A stretch of 32,072 bases of DNA, taken from the NCBI GenBank assembly GCA_036555035.1, contig DATBMB010000033.1, positions 1 to 32,072 on the forward strand, read 5' to 3'. The position numbers and the translations under genes are program-made. The stretch is from SG8-41 sp036555035 (GTDB taxonomy: Bacteria; Pseudomonadota; Gammaproteobacteria; Burkholderiales; SG8-41). Below are positions 31,071 to 32,072 of this stretch, in pieces. The notes beneath the pieces were generated by a model, which searched no databases, was not told the DNA's origin, and worked only from the letters and a program-made list of their open reading frames with translations. The stretch's first letter is position 1; each line of letters begins with the position of its first letter.

Positions 31071-31145
31071 TTAGGGGCGCAGCAGCAGGCCGGCCAGCGC
31101 GAGGCGGGCGCGGAGGGAAAGCTCGATGGCCTGCGGGTGATTCAT
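31071..31145 (-). CDS. Leucine-rich small ORF, candidate leuA leader peptide
   Basis: A 24-codon ORF starting MNHPQAIELS and ending GLLLRP, with seven leucines including three consecutive Leu codons (CTG CTG CTG) just before the stop. It sits between the pssA stop and leuA, 130 nt ahead of leuA. No Shine-Dalgarno is visible; instead the predicted promoter places the start of transcription 0-3 nt from the ATG, so the message would be leaderless. Composition and position are what a leucine attenuation leader peptide should show, but the control role is inference. Confidence 0.5.
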   Translation of the reverse strand: MNHPQAIELSLRARLALAGLLLRP

Positions 31146-31153
31146 CGCGCGGA

Positions 31154-31182
31154 AATATAGCGGCTTTGGGCGCGCGATGCAA
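31154..31182 (-). promoter_or_regulatory. Sigma70-type promoter of the leuA leader
   Basis: On the minus strand TTGCAT (31177-31182) and TATATT (31154-31159) are 17 nt apart, right after the pssA stop codon. Transcription would start at about 31145-31148, at or next to the ATG of the leucine-rich small ORF. The -10 is strikingly AT-rich compared with the surrounding DNA. Confidence 0.65.
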
Positions 31183-31183
31183 C

Positions 31184-32026
31184 TCATGCGCCCATCGAGG
31201 GCGGCTGCGCGGGCGGCGCCCGGCCGGGTCCCCTGCCCTTCACCATCTCGTAGCCCCAGATGACGTAGCCCGAGACGCCATAGCCCAGGAAGAGCAGGAA
31301 CAGCATTTCCGGCAGCGTGCTCGACACCATGAAAAGCGCCACCAGCCCGAACGTGATGCCGACCACCACCGAGAAGGACACGCTCTTCCTCAGGTTGATG
31401 TCCTTGCCGCTGTAGAACTTGAGGTTGCTCACCATGGTGAGGCCGGCGAAGGCGGTAAGCGCCCAGGCGAGCCACTTCACATCCCGGCCCTGGATCTGGT
31501 ATTCGTTCAGCGCCCAGACCAGCCCCGCGACGACGCACGCGGCGGAAGGGCTCGGCAGGCCCTGGAAGAAGCGCTTGTCCGCGATGTCGAGCGTGGTGTT
31601 GAAGCGCGCCAGGCGCAGCGCGGCGCACGCGCAGTAAATGAAGGCGGCGATCCAGCCGAGCTTGGTCGTCAACCACGGCCCGAGCCAGGCCACGGACTGC
31701 ATGCCGGCAAAGTCCTTGAGCGCCCACACGTACACGACCAGCGCCGGCGCAACGCCAAACGACACCATGTCCGCGAGGCTGTCGTACTCCGCGCCGAACG
31801 CGCTCTGGGTCCGCGTCAGGCGCGCCACGCGGCCGTCGAGCCCGTCGAACACCATGGCGATGAAGATCGCCATCGCGGCCTGCTCGAAGCGCCCGCTCAT
31901 CGCCTGCACGATCGCATAGAAGCCGGCGAAGAGCGCGATGGTCGTGAACAGATTGGGCAGCCAGTAGATGCCGCGCCGGGCGAAGCGTGACTTGATGAAC
32001 AGCTTGTGCTCGCGCACGTCTTGCAT
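31184..32026 (-). CDS. pssA: CDP-diacylglycerol--serine O-phosphatidyltransferase
   Basis: Integral membrane enzyme that makes phosphatidylserine, the precursor of phosphatidylethanolamine. The 280-residue protein has the CDP-alcohol phosphotransferase signature: DGLDGRVARL followed by FGAEYDSLADMVSFG, giving the DG-x2-AR-x8-G-x3-D-x3-D pattern, and several hydrophobic segments. It starts MQDVREHKLFIKSRFARRGI. The ATG at 32026 is chosen; a TTG at 32062 is in frame and the frame stays open to the right edge, but the extension looks non-coding. In betaproteobacteria this gene usually follows psd and the ilv genes, presumably just outside the window. Confidence 0.94.
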   Translation of the reverse strand: MQDVREHKLFIKSRFARRGIYWLPNLFTTIALFAGFYAIVQAMSGRFEQAAMAIFIAMVFDGLDGRVARLTRTQSAFGAEYDSLADMVSFGVAPALVVYVWALKDFAGMQSVAWLGPWLTTKLGWIAAFIYCACAALRLARFNTTLDIADKRFFQGLPSPSAACVVAGLVWALNEYQIQGRDVKWLAWALTAFAGLTMVSNLKFYSGKDINLRKSVSFSVVVGITFGLVALFMVSSTLPEMLFLLFLGYGVSGYVIWGYEMVKGRGPGRAPPAQPPSMGA

Positions 32027-32072
32027 GCTCAGGACCCCGAAATTCGTGATCCGTGATCCCAAATCAGGATTG

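Noticed and set aside
1..32072. Mobile elements, prophage, CRISPR or defence systems
   Set aside because: No transposase, integrase, phage structural, restriction or Cas-like protein is visible and there is no regularly spaced repeat array.

Overview
The window is chromosomal DNA of high GC content from a proteobacterium, most likely a betaproteobacterium. The reasons are gene order and family content: pssA followed by leuA; rplU-rpmA-obgE-proB with a CNP1-like gene, rppH, proS and a lytic transglycosylase close by; pilS-pilR preceded by a PP0621-type gene; and class Ia nrdA/nrdB. I see no insertion sequence, prophage, integrase, CRISPR array, rRNA or plasmid function. Coding density is high and the single long gene-free gap is upstream of nrdA (10944-11331).

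Layout. 1-4429 (+): 5'-truncated EF-G-like GTPase, a conserved protein of unknown function, a HAD phosphatase and a low-specificity threonine aldolase. 4474-6843 (-): a membrane-anchored CDGSH/4Fe-4S fusion protein behind an exported DUF302 protein, then a tiny histone-like basic protein and a DUF2442 protein. 6962-10943 (-): nrdA-nrdB, with a sigma70-type promoter and a perfect 42-bp palindrome carrying an NrdR-box-like core. 11332-15181 (-): PP0621-pilS-pilR-ampD, closed by an intrinsic terminator. 15358-16508 (-): tRNA-Pro(CGG) and a polyprenyl diphosphate synthase. 16565-19521 (+): rplU-rpmA-obgE-proB with a strong promoter and a terminator-like hairpin against the obgE start codon. 19537-23757 (-): rubrerythrin, an HdrD/GlpC-like Fe-S protein, DUF3501, cfa and CNP1, headed by a strong promoter and a PerR/Fur-like operator. 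23976-25410 (-): rppH and a spermidine-synthase-like protein. 25473-27814 (+): proS and an overlapping lytic transglycosylase. 27833-29346: divergent yihY/brkB-type and wrbA-type genes. 29400-32026 (-): pssA, then leuA behind its own promoter and a leucine-rich, apparently leaderless small ORF.

Most genes are housekeeping: translation, dNTP supply, proline and leucine synthesis, phospholipid and quinone side-chain synthesis, and peptidoglycan turnover. The less ordinary parts are regulatory DNA (the nrd palindrome, the rubrerythrin operator, the leuA leader, the obgE hairpin) and two redox modules: the CDGSH membrane fusion with DUF302, and the rubrerythrin/Fe-S/DUF3501 set followed by cfa. 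I found no defence or mobile system. The best candidates for something little described are the leuA leader and the CDGSH fusion.
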